This document shows, one piece after another, positions 1 through 7,050 of a stretch of 14,606 nucleotides of DNA (its first letter is position 1; each line of letters starts with the position of its first letter). The position numbers were made by a program, and so were the translations under genes. The notes below the pieces were generated by a model. It was not told the origin of the DNA. It searched no databases and saw only the letters and a program-made list of their open reading frames with translations. Origin of the DNA: Butyrivibrio sp. (GTDB lineage Bacteria; Bacillota_A; Clostridia; Lachnospirales; Lachnospiraceae); assembly GCF_024699075.1 (NCBI RefSeq), contig NZ_JAILQF010000164.1:1-14606 (forward strand). The letters are read 5' to 3'.

Positions 1-84
1 GTATTCGTAATTCTGTTCGCCGTAATCGCAGTAGCTTGCGTAACCTGCACATTTATTTCCCTGAAAAAAGATAAAAAGAACTAA
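1..84 (+). CDS. C-terminal fragment of a membrane-anchored protein (partial)
   Basis: The frame is open from base 1 to a TAA at 82-84, giving 27 residues. The first 20 or so are almost entirely hydrophobic (Val, Ile, Leu, Ala, Phe, with two Cys), and the protein ends in a basic tail, KKDKKN. This is a C-terminal membrane helix with positive residues on the cytoplasmic side. The position upstream of a CpsD kinase suggests a CpsC/Wzz chain-length modulator. However, Gram-positive CpsC proteins usually continue past the last helix for some tens of residues, and this one stops at once. A sortase-type wall-anchor tail or another membrane protein fits equally well, and the LPXTG region would lie outside the window. 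Identity is not established. Confidence 0.55.
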   Translation, partial: VFVILFAVIAVACVTCTFISLKKDKKN

Positions 85-114
85 TCACAGTTACTGAGCG
101 TGATAAAACTATCA

Positions 115-152
115 GGCACTACTGATTTTTGAAGGTAAAAATCGGTAGTGCT
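115..152 (+). promoter_or_regulatory. Strong RNA hairpin in the leader of the kinase gene
   Basis: Bases 115-130 pair with 137-152 in a 16-bp stem around a six-base loop (GAAGGT, 131-136). Fourteen pairs are Watson-Crick and two are G-U wobbles. The base of the stem is GC-containing and the top is five A-T pairs. A smaller hairpin (TGATA/TATCA, loop AAAC, 101-114) sits immediately before it. Neither strand shows a run of T directly after the stem, so it is not a canonical intrinsic terminator. It could be a transcript-end or processing structure for the upstream gene, an attenuator, or an antitermination target for the polysaccharide operon. The structure is seen; the role is inferred. Confidence 0.6.
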
Positions 153-264
153 AGGTTAAAGTCGGCCTTTTCTAGGGAAAATTTCGAGATATAAATAGAT
201 CTCTATTGATATGTACATATATCAATAAGATTGAAAATATATAAAAAATATTCAAAGCCTTGTT
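153..264. other. AT-rich leader region with inverted repeats
   Basis: No gene is visible between the hairpin and the kinase. The stretch holds a short inverted repeat (GAGAT 186-190 with ATCTC 199-203) and a better one (ATTGATAT 205-212 with ATATCAAT 219-226 around GTACAT), followed by a weak TTGAA/TTCAA pair (231-235, 251-255). The 205-226 repeat has the shape of an operator, but the region is so AT-rich that chance is a serious alternative. I found no convincing pair of -35 and -10 boxes at proper spacing. Confidence 0.35.
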
Positions 265-282
265 ATGGCAATAAAGAAAATC

Positions 283-286
283 GGAG
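283..286 (+). promoter_or_regulatory. Ribosome binding site that decides the kinase start
   Basis: GGAG lies five bases before the ATG at 292. The in-frame ATG further upstream at 265 has no purine-rich Shine-Dalgarno before it (the preceding bases are CAAAGCCTTGTT). The nine residues between the two ATGs are therefore probably untranslated. Confidence 0.7.
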
Positions 287-291
287 TCGCT

Positions 292-993
292 ATGATAGAT
301 ATTGAATTAGAAAACAAAAAGCTACCATTTGGAATGACAGAAGAAGTTAAGAACTTAAGAACCAGCATCACATTTGCAGGAGACAACATTAAGTCTGTCC
401 TCTTCACAAGTACTATGACCAATGAAGGTAAGAGTACTATCACAATTGAGATAGCAAAGTCATTTGCAGAGCTTGGTAAAAAAGTAGTTCTTGTAGATAC
501 TGATCTTAGAAAGTCAATCCTTAATATGAAGCTTATATCAGGCAAAATGAAATTTGGTCTTACTCACTATCTGTCAGGACAGTGTGATAAAGATGATATC
601 ATCTACCATAACACGGCTAAAGGCTTCGAGAATCTCTACGTAATTCCAACAGGACCTTCAACCAAGGCACCAACTGAACTCCTCTCTACAGAGAAGCTTT
701 CAAAACTTCTTAAAGATCTTAGAATTGATTATGACATGGTGATCATTGATACAGCGCCAATTGGAACAGTTACTGATGCAGCAATAGTAGCTCCAAGCGC
801 AGACGGAGCTGTATTCATCATAGAGTCTGGAAAAGTAAATTTTAAAACAGCTCAAAAGGCTATAGAGAAGTTCGAAATGTCAGGCTGTAAGGTACTTGGA
901 GTTGCTCTTAATAAGGTGGATAAGAGTAAGAATAGCTATGGATACTATAAGTATGGCAAAGAGTATGGATATGGTGATCAACCATCTAAGTAA
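292..993 (+). CDS. cpsD: CpsD/YwqD-type bacterial tyrosine autokinase
   Basis: Cytoplasmic ATP-binding protein of the BY-kinase family, which in Gram-positives pairs with a membrane activator (CpsC/YveK) and controls polysaccharide export and chain length by cycles of tyrosine autophosphorylation. The preferred start gives 233 residues, a usual length. Visible motifs are Walker A (TMTNEGKST, about 41-49), Walker A' (VVLVDTDLR, 65-73) and Walker B (VIIDT, 150-154, followed by API). The C-terminal tail carries six tyrosines within 216-227 (YGYYKYGKEYGYG), the expected autophosphorylation cluster. The family's usual Gly two places before the GK pair appears as Asn here (NEGKST). Tandem stops (TAA TAA) end the gene, and 46 bases separate it from the first glycosyltransferase. 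The CpsC partner and the CpsB/Wzb phosphatase are not visible. Confidence 0.93.
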   Translation: MIDIELENKKLPFGMTEEVKNLRTSITFAGDNIKSVLFTSTMTNEGKSTITIEIAKSFAELGKKVVLVDTDLRKSILNMKLISGKMKFGLTHYLSGQCDKDDIIYHNTAKGFENLYVIPTGPSTKAPTELLSTEKLSKLLKDLRIDYDMVIIDTAPIGTVTDAAIVAPSADGAVFIIESGKVNFKTAQKAIEKFEMSGCKVLGVALNKVDKSKNSYGYYKYGKEYGYGDQPSK

Positions 994-1039
994 TAAATGA
1001 TTGTTGTTTGATGGCTTGTATTAAAGTGGAGGACTGGAT

Positions 1040-2281
1040 ATGCAGCATGTATATGTTGTTGGAAGTAAAGGGATACCTGGTTCATATGGCGGGTATGAAA
1101 CTTTTTTAGATAAATTAACAGAGTATCATCAGAATAATGCAAATATTAAATATCACATAGCATGTAAAGCAAATGGCGATGGTGTGTCACCAGAGCTTAA
1201 TGCTATGCCCTTAAGATTTAAGTATCATAATGCGGATTGCTTTAAGGTTCAGGTTCCTGAAGTAGGATCTGCACAGGCAATAATATATGACTGCAGAGCA
1301 CTTGAATATTGCATTAAACATATAGCGGAAAATAATATAGAAAATCCAATTGTTTATGTTCTTGCATGTAGAATTGGACCATTCTTTTCACATTATGTCA
1401 ATGAGATACATAGACTTGGTGGTAAAGTTTTCGTAAATCCCGATGGTCATGAATGGATGAGAGCAAAGTGGAGTAAGCCGGTAAGAGAGTATTGGCGAAT
1501 ATCTGAAGCTCTTATGGTTAAGTATGCCGATCTTCTTATATGTGATTCTAAAAATATAGAAAAATATATTCAGGAAACATATAAAAAGTATAATCCTCAA
1601 ACAACATATATTGCTTATGGAGCAGAGACTAAGCCAAGCACTTTAGATAATGAATCACCTGAATTATTAAATTGGTATGATGAGCACAATTTAAGAATTA
1701 AGGAATACTACTTAATGGTAGGAAGATTTGTTCCTGAGAATAATTTTGAAACGATTATACGTGAGTTCATGAAAAGTGACAGCAAAAAGGATCTTGCTAT
1801 TATTACAACAAATAATGCTGCATTCCTAAAAGAACTTGATGAAAGACTTAATTTTAGTGAGGATTCAAGAATTAAGTTTGTTGGAACAGTATATAATCAG
1901 GAACTTCTCAAGAAGATACGCGAGAACGCTTATGGATATGTACATGGACACTCTGTAGGAGGAACAAATCCAAGCTTATTGGAAGCTCTTGGAGCAACTG
2001 ATCTTAATCTTCTTTTAGATGTAGGCTTTAATAAGGAATGCGCAGAAGATGGGGCACTTTATTGGAATAAGGAAGAAGGTAATCTTTCTGCATTATTTAA
2101 TAAATCGGATAATCTCGATAAAGAAGATATATCTCTATTGGCTCAGAAAGCTAAGAAAAGAATAGTAGAGGCATACAGCTGGAAATTTATAAGTAACAGA
2201 TATGAAGAAGTACTTATAAATGCAGAAGCAACGTCAAGAGTAGCTTCATCAATAGCAATAAGTTCAATAAAGAGTGCTTGA
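1040..2281 (+). CDS. DUF1972 glycosyltransferase, Cps2T-like probable rhamnosyltransferase
   Basis: GT-B fold glycosyltransferase with an N-terminal DUF1972 domain, 413 residues. The N-terminus VYVVGSKGIPGSYGGYETF (4-22) is the domain's signature, replacing the usual GT4 start. A second conserved block, NPDGHEWMRAKW, lies at 133-144. The C-terminal half has GRFVPENNFETII (228-240) and HGHSVGGTNPSLLEAL (302-317), the family's nucleotide-sugar binding region. Characterised relatives in streptococcal capsule loci add L-rhamnose to the first sugar on undecaprenyl phosphate; rhamnose here is an inference supported by rfbB in the same cluster. The start is firm: GGAGGA at 1028-1033 is six bases before the ATG. 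Position 306 is Ser where I recall Glu in typical members. The tail after about 390 is Ala/Ser-rich and unremarkable. Confidence 0.88.
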   Translation: MQHVYVVGSKGIPGSYGGYETFLDKLTEYHQNNANIKYHIACKANGDGVSPELNAMPLRFKYHNADCFKVQVPEVGSAQAIIYDCRALEYCIKHIAENNIENPIVYVLACRIGPFFSHYVNEIHRLGGKVFVNPDGHEWMRAKWSKPVREYWRISEALMVKYADLLICDSKNIEKYIQETYKKYNPQTTYIAYGAETKPSTLDNESPELLNWYDEHNLRIKEYYLMVGRFVPENNFETIIREFMKSDSKKDLAIITTNNAAFLKELDERLNFSEDSRIKFVGTVYNQELLKKIRENAYGYVHGHSVGGTNPSLLEALGATDLNLLLDVGFNKECAEDGALYWNKEEGNLSALFNKSDNLDKEDISLLAQKAKKRIVEAYSWKFISNRYEEVLINAEATSRVASSIAISSIKSA

Positions 2282-2302
2282 TATAAAGAAGAGGAATAGA
2301 TT

Positions 2303-3484
2303 TTGAAAATCCTAGTTTTGCATAATTTACACAGGAAAGGCTCATCAAGTGGAGATGATCAGGTCTTTAAAGATGAAGCAAGGCTACTAGAGGAGCATGG
2401 ATATACTGTAATAAGATATACGATTTCCAATGATAGCTTTGATAATGCGGGTGTTATTGGCAAGATCAAAGCATGTCTTGGAATGCTATGGTCATTTAAA
2501 TGTTATAGGGAAGTTGAGAATATTATTTCTAAAGAAAGGCCTGATATAGTTCATGTTCATACATTTTTTCCATTAATGTCTCCTTCAGTACTGTATGCGG
2601 CAAAACGTAACGGATGTAAAGTTGTAGCTACACTTCATGATACCAGATTTATTTGCCCTTGTTGTACATCATTACGAGGTACAACAATTTGTAATGAATG
2701 TGGTGATGGACATTATTTCCGGATGTTTAGGTACGGATGCTTTAAAGGGTCTAAGATTCAGAGTTTAATAGTTGCATTCATTTTTAAATATCATAGAATA
2801 AGGCGCTCTTTTTATAAACAAATAGATAAGTATATTTGTCTTAATGATAATCAGATTAAACTCCTTGAAGGCATAGGCTTTGATAAGAATAAAATTGTAA
2901 AGAAATATAATTTTGTCTCTGATGCGTTACCAGAAATCAATAATGGAAAAAGTGCTAATCTACCAGAACGTTATGTTGTATTTTATGGTCGAATCGGTGA
3001 AGAAAAGGGGATCCGAGTTCTTATGAAAGCATGGGAAATCTTGGATTTGCCACTTGTAGTTATGGGAAGTGGTCCGCTCGAGGATGAGTTTAAAGAATGG
3101 GCTGATAAGAAGAATAATGTTCATTTTTTAGGATATACAGCTCATCAAGAGTGTCTAAAAATCGTAAAGAATTCTGAGTTTGTAGTATTTCCTTCGATTT
3201 GGTATGAAGGTTGTTCTATGGTTCAGATAGAAACCATGTCTTTAGGAAAAGTTCTTGTTGCTACTAATCTAGGTTTCTCCGAAGAAGCAATTAAAGAAGG
3301 ATATAACGGTACTAAATTTGAGCTGGGAGATGTTGAAGATTTTATTAGAAAGATTCAACATTTATGGAACATGCCAGAAAAACTCATTGAAATGGGAAAA
3401 AATGCACGTAAGGATTTTGAAGATAAGTATCTTCCAGAAGACAATTATAATCAGTTGATGAACATATATAAATCTGTTTTGTAA
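2303..3484 (+). CDS. GT4 family glycosyltransferase with cysteine cluster
   Basis: Retaining GT-B glycosyltransferase, 393 residues, likely adding one sugar to the lipid-linked repeat at the cytoplasmic face of the membrane. It starts at TTG with GAGG (2291-2294) upstream; the resulting MKILVLHNLH is a normal GT4 N-terminus. The acceptor domain has the DIVHVHTFFP block (81-90) and LHDTRFICP (111-119). It is followed by six cysteines between 118 and 146 (C118, C120, C121, C130, C133, C146), a pattern found in a subgroup of GT4 enzymes that could bind a metal or form a structural knuckle. The donor domain shows VFYGRIGEEKGIRVL (226-240), MGSGPLED (254-261) and the EX7E pair E302/E310 (YEGCSMVQIET). 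The gene sits 21 bases after the DUF1972 gene, so the two are probably co-transcribed. Sugar specificity cannot be read. Confidence 0.88.
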   Translation: MKILVLHNLHRKGSSSGDDQVFKDEARLLEEHGYTVIRYTISNDSFDNAGVIGKIKACLGMLWSFKCYREVENIISKERPDIVHVHTFFPLMSPSVLYAAKRNGCKVVATLHDTRFICPCCTSLRGTTICNECGDGHYFRMFRYGCFKGSKIQSLIVAFIFKYHRIRRSFYKQIDKYICLNDNQIKLLEGIGFDKNKIVKKYNFVSDALPEINNGKSANLPERYVVFYGRIGEEKGIRVLMKAWEILDLPLVVMGSGPLEDEFKEWADKKNNVHFLGYTAHQECLKIVKNSEFVVFPSIWYEGCSMVQIETMSLGKVLVATNLGFSEEAIKEGYNGTKFELGDVEDFIRKIQHLWNMPEKLIEMGKNARKDFEDKYLPEDNYNQLMNIYKSVL

Positions 3485-3522
3485 AAAGTATTTTTATATA
3501 GCCTCAATTGAAAGGATAAATA

Positions 3523-4605
3523 GTGAAAATAGGAATATTAACTCATCATTATGTTAAAAATTTTGGTGCTTACTTACAGGCTTATTCATTAATAAATACA
3601 TTGAAGAATAAGTATCCAAATGCACAGATTGAAATTATAGATTATAGAGTTGGTAAGCACGAATATAAGAACGGTATTCATTATTTTGGTTTTAAGGCCA
3701 GCCGAGGCGATACACTTTCAGGTTACTTTGGAAGAGTTGGTTTATTTTTTACTTTTTTAAAATATGAAAATAGTTTGAAACACAGTCAGCGTTTTAAAAG
3801 TTCATCTGAAATTGATCATAATAGTTATGATCTAATTATTATAGGTAGTGATGAAGTATGGAATTATAATGATATAGCATATGATCCTGTAAAGTTTGGA
3901 TATGGATTGAATGGTAATGCCATTACTTATGCTGCTAGTGCAGGAAATAGCAAATATAATGAAGATATTGATCCCAAAATAATTGAAGGCTTAAATAATC
4001 TCAAAGCTATTGCTGTAAGAGATGACGTTACTGAGCAACTTGCATATGAACTAACACATCAAAAAGTAAACCGAGTATTAGATCCTGTATTTTTGTATGA
4101 ATATAAATCAGAATGTAGTAAAAAGGTTGAAAGAATTGTTTCTCAAAAAGATTATATTTTGATTTATGACTGTGTTCTCAACGAGAATCAAATAAAAACA
4201 CTAGTAAAGTATGCAAATGATAATAATTTGAATATTCTCGGAGCAGGTGAATATAGAAATTGGTATAGTTCTACTGATACTGTTAATATATCTCCTTTTG
4301 AATGGATATATTTATTTGAGCATGCGAAGACAGTTTTAACTGGAACGTTCCATGGTACATCATTTGCTGTTAAATACAATAAGCCATTTGCTGTATATGC
4401 AACTTTTCCGAATAGAATCAGTAAAGTCAAATCTCTTTTAAAGATGTTTGATCTGGAGAGCAGGATTGTAACAGATCCTAATACAAATCTTATTGGAATT
4501 CTAGAAAATGATATTAAATATGAAAAGGTAAATAATGTCATTGCAGATATGAAAAATCAGTCTTTGGATTATTTATTTAGTAAAGTTAATAAGTATAGTG
4601 CGTAA
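3523..4605 (+). CDS. Polysaccharide pyruvyl transferase family protein
   Basis: Member of the PS_pyruv_trans family (CsaB/WcaK type), 360 residues. Known members move a pyruvyl group from phosphoenolpyruvate onto a sugar, forming a ketal that gives the polymer negative charge. Seen here: the N-terminal block MKIGILTHHYVKNFGAYLQA (1-20), IIGSDEVWN (106-114), ITYAASAG (134-141), VRDD (165-168), DPVF (187-190), and the C-terminal TGTFHGTSFAVKYNKPF (273-289), whose FHG is the family's hallmark. It starts at GTG 3523 with AAAGGA at 3511-3516. It lies between a GT4 gene and a ferredoxin/FrhB gene, a pairing I know from other polysaccharide loci. Some family members may transfer something other than pyruvate, so the substrate is not certain. 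No cysteine-rich or membrane region is present; the enzyme should be cytoplasmic. Confidence 0.88.
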   Translation: MKIGILTHHYVKNFGAYLQAYSLINTLKNKYPNAQIEIIDYRVGKHEYKNGIHYFGFKASRGDTLSGYFGRVGLFFTFLKYENSLKHSQRFKSSSEIDHNSYDLIIIGSDEVWNYNDIAYDPVKFGYGLNGNAITYAASAGNSKYNEDIDPKIIEGLNNLKAIAVRDDVTEQLAYELTHQKVNRVLDPVFLYEYKSECSKKVERIVSQKDYILIYDCVLNENQIKTLVKYANDNNLNILGAGEYRNWYSSTDTVNISPFEWIYLFEHAKTVLTGTFHGTSFAVKYNKPFAVYATFPNRISKVKSLLKMFDLESRIVTDPNTNLIGILENDIKYEKVNNVIADMKNQSLDYLFSKVNKYSA

Positions 4606-4651
4606 AAAACATACATATACCAAATTAACTATGATTATGGAGGAATAATCA

Positions 4652-5773
4652 TTGCAATCTACAGTATGTGAACTAAATAAGTGTACGGGTTGCGCAGCTT
4701 GTCTTGAAGTTTGTAGTAAAAATGCAATAACGATCAAGGATTCATTGAAAGCATATAATGCTGTAATTGATAATGAAAAATGCGTTTCTTGCAATGCTTG
4801 TCATAAAATTTGCCAGAATAATTCACCTATTATTTCAAAGAAGCCTGAAAGTTGGTATCAGGGATGGACAAAAGATAAAGAACAACGCTTGAAATCATCT
4901 TCAGGTGGAGTAGCAACAGCACTTGCTAAATATTTTGTAGCAAACGGCGGAATAGTATGTAGCTGCATATTTAGAAATGGAAAATTTATATACGATTTTG
5001 CCGAATCATTAGAAGATGTAGAACATTTTTCTGGGTCCAAATATGTTAAAAGTAATCCAACTGGTATTTATAAAAAAATAAAAGGATATCTTTTAAATAA
5101 CAAAAAGGTTTTATTTATAGGATTACCATGCCACGCTGCGGCATTAAAGAAATTTGTAGGCGAAAAAAATGCAGAGGAAAATTTATATCTTGTAGATCTT
5201 ATTTGCCACGGAAGTCCATCACCTAGAAATATAACTATGTTTCTTGAAAACAAAGACAGAAATATCATTGATGTAAAGCACCTTGCATTTAGAGATAATA
5301 ATAATTATAGAATTATGCTGAACGGACAAGGATTGGACACACCTGGGGTGTATGATAGTTTCTTATTAGCTTTTTTAAATGGTATCAATTTCACAGAAAA
5401 TTGTTACTCATGCAACTATGCAAAGATAGAAAGAGTTACAGATATAACAATTGGAGATTCTTGGGGGAGTAGGTTGTCTGCAGAAGAGATCAAGGCTGGT
5501 ATTTCTCTCATGCTTTGCCAAACAGAAAAAGGACTTAACTTATTAGAAGATTCCGGAATCGAACTTATTGATGTTAATCTGGATAATGCAGTTGCACATA
5601 ACCATCAATTGGAACATCCGTATATAAAACCTACAAAATATGATAAGTTCTTTAATGTTTTATTAAAAACAAGTAATTACGACAATGCTGTAAAGGCAAG
5701 TCTTACTAGAACATATATAAATCAACAGATTAAGCGTATATTAGTAAAACTTAAGATTGTTTCGAAAAATTGA
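4652..5773 (+). CDS. Ferredoxin-domain F420 hydrogenase/dehydrogenase beta-subunit-like protein
   Basis: Predicted iron-sulfur flavoprotein, 373 residues. The N-terminus carries two 4Fe-4S motifs of the form CxxCxxCxxxC: C11, C14, C17, C21 and C44, C47, C50, C54. The usual Pro after the fourth Cys is absent in both. Then come the FrhB/FdhB domains: SSSGGVATALA (82-92), LFIGLPCHAAALKKF (154-168), DLICHGSPSP (182-191), and a further cysteine pair in NCYSCNYAKIERVTDITIGD (250-269). FrhB proteins of methanogens bind FAD and a cluster and reduce coenzyme F420. A fermentative Firmicute is not expected to use F420, so this is a repurposed redox domain of unknown substrate. It starts at TTG 4652 after GGAGGA (4639-4644). 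It sits 46 bases after the pyruvyl transferase, its likely functional partner. A cytoplasmic sugar or lipid redox step is plausible but unproven. Confidence 0.88.
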   Translation: MQSTVCELNKCTGCAACLEVCSKNAITIKDSLKAYNAVIDNEKCVSCNACHKICQNNSPIISKKPESWYQGWTKDKEQRLKSSSGGVATALAKYFVANGGIVCSCIFRNGKFIYDFAESLEDVEHFSGSKYVKSNPTGIYKKIKGYLLNNKKVLFIGLPCHAAALKKFVGEKNAEENLYLVDLICHGSPSPRNITMFLENKDRNIIDVKHLAFRDNNNYRIMLNGQGLDTPGVYDSFLLAFLNGINFTENCYSCNYAKIERVTDITIGDSWGSRLSAEEIKAGISLMLCQTEKGLNLLEDSGIELIDVNLDNAVAHNHQLEHPYIKPTKYDKFFNVLLKTSNYDNAVKASLTRTYINQQIKRILVKLKIVSKN

Positions 5774-5856
5774 GGATACATTATCTGAAAATAAGAATAA
5801 TAGTTAAGATATGAATTCTTTTATTTTATCGATAAATAATTAGGAGAGATTTTTCA

Positions 5857-6993
5857 ATGGGTAATAAAATTCTATTTGTTAGAACAGTGCCTCAAGATTT
5901 TAATCCGAACGGATATAATGTACAAGGATTCGGACTTGGTAAAGCGTTCTGTAAAATGGGATATGATTTTGATTTTGTTTCATTTACTAAAGGAAAAGAA
6001 GAATGTTCCGTTTATTATGAGTATAACGGACATAAACTAAAGTTTATAAAGAAAAAAAGATTTAGATGGTTTAGGACTGGTATCAATTTAAATATTTTGA
6101 AAGAAGACCTAGATAAGTACGACTTTATTATAACAAATGAGTATGGCCAATACATGACATATGTTTTTTCACAAAGCAAGTTTTCCGATAAGGTTGTAAT
6201 GTATTCTGGACCATACTATAACTTGTTTAAGATTCCTTTTGCTTCTCCATTCTATGATGCTCTTTTTTCAAAAAAAATAAATAAAGGGCTCAAACATAAA
6301 TTTGTAAAATCCGAGTTGGCGAAAGAGTTTTTGGAGAATAAAGGCTTTACAGATTTGAAAGTTCTTGGTGTAGGCTTGGATATAGAAAGGTTTGATGCAG
6401 ACATTGAGATAACTAGTGAAGTAAAAGAACTAATGTCTTATATGAATAGTAACAAATGTCTGTTATATGTAGGAGCATTGAGCGACAGAAAGAACTTCCC
6501 TTTCCTTCTTGATGTTTATAGTAAGGTTAGAAAACAAAATTCTGATGTAAAATTGGTTATTATCGGTAAAGGCAAAAAATCATATGTCAATAAATATATG
6601 AATAAACTTTCTCATGATGATAGAGAGAATATTTTCATGTTAGAAAAGGTTGATAATTCTCAATTAAAGTACATATACCCTTTGGCTAAAGTATTTTTAC
6701 TTCCTTCTAAATTAGAAATTTACGGAATGGTTTTACTGGAAGCTATGTACCTTGGTGCTCCTGTTGTAACAAGTTGGAATGGCGGATCTTCAGTTTTAAT
6801 TAATGGTAAAAATACTGGTCAGATTGTTAAAGAGTTTGATGTTGAACAGTGGGCGGTAGCTACACAAAAATACTTAGATGATAGTGAGTTTGCTAAAGAA
6901 GTTGCAGATAATGCCAAATCATTGATAGAAAAAGAATTTGTTTGGGATGTTCTTGCTAAGAAGATTTTAGAGGAAGTGAAAAGCACTATATAA
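5857..6993 (+). CDS. GT4 family glycosyltransferase
   Basis: GT-B glycosyltransferase of 378 residues. The N-terminal half is divergent (KILFVRTVPQDFNPNGYN at 4-21, then a Lys/Phe-rich stretch near 60-75). The donor-binding half is clear: GVGLD (171-175), LLYVGALSDRKNFPFLLD (202-219), LVIIGKGK (233-240), and LLPSKLEIYGMVLLEAM (281-297) containing the EX7E pair E287/E295, followed by NGGSSVLI (308-315). AGGAGA (5842-5847) precedes the ATG by nine bases. The 83-base gap before it is AT-rich and holds no gene; a 12-base perfect palindrome around ATCGAT (5825-5836) is the only structure there. Donor and acceptor are unknown. The role in repeat-unit assembly comes from context. Confidence 0.85.
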   Translation: MGNKILFVRTVPQDFNPNGYNVQGFGLGKAFCKMGYDFDFVSFTKGKEECSVYYEYNGHKLKFIKKKRFRWFRTGINLNILKEDLDKYDFIITNEYGQYMTYVFSQSKFSDKVVMYSGPYYNLFKIPFASPFYDALFSKKINKGLKHKFVKSELAKEFLENKGFTDLKVLGVGLDIERFDADIEITSEVKELMSYMNSNKCLLYVGALSDRKNFPFLLDVYSKVRKQNSDVKLVIIGKGKKSYVNKYMNKLSHDDRENIFMLEKVDNSQLKYIYPLAKVFLLPSKLEIYGMVLLEAMYLGAPVVTSWNGGSSVLINGKNTGQIVKEFDVEQWAVATQKYLDDSEFAKEVADNAKSLIEKEFVWDVLAKKILEEVKSTI

Positions 6994-7050
6994 TAATTTT
7001 CAAACATTTTGGGGATGACATAAAAAAGAAGAACTGGATAAATAATTTAT

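Noticed and set aside
115..152. Intrinsic terminator
   Set aside because: The stem is strong, but neither strand has a T-run directly after it, so I list it only as a hairpin.
265..291. Upstream ATG at 265 as the kinase start
   Set aside because: No Shine-Dalgarno before it, while GGAG sits five bases before the ATG at 292.
4188..4541. Minus-strand ORF opposite the pyruvyl transferase
   Set aside because: No ribosome binding site or recognisable motif; it lies wholly within a gene with clear family motifs on the other strand. The same applies to other minus-strand frames, including 252-545, 1388-1600, 7521-7733 and 13362-13748.
4652..5773. True coenzyme F420 hydrogenase subunit
   Set aside because: No partner hydrogenase genes, and the setting is a polysaccharide cluster in a probable Firmicute; only the fold and cofactor motifs are shared.
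5825..5836. Perfect 12-base palindrome TTTATCGATAAA before the GT4 gene at 5857
   Set aside because: Short and AT-rich; such palindromes are expected by chance, and it has no promoter context.
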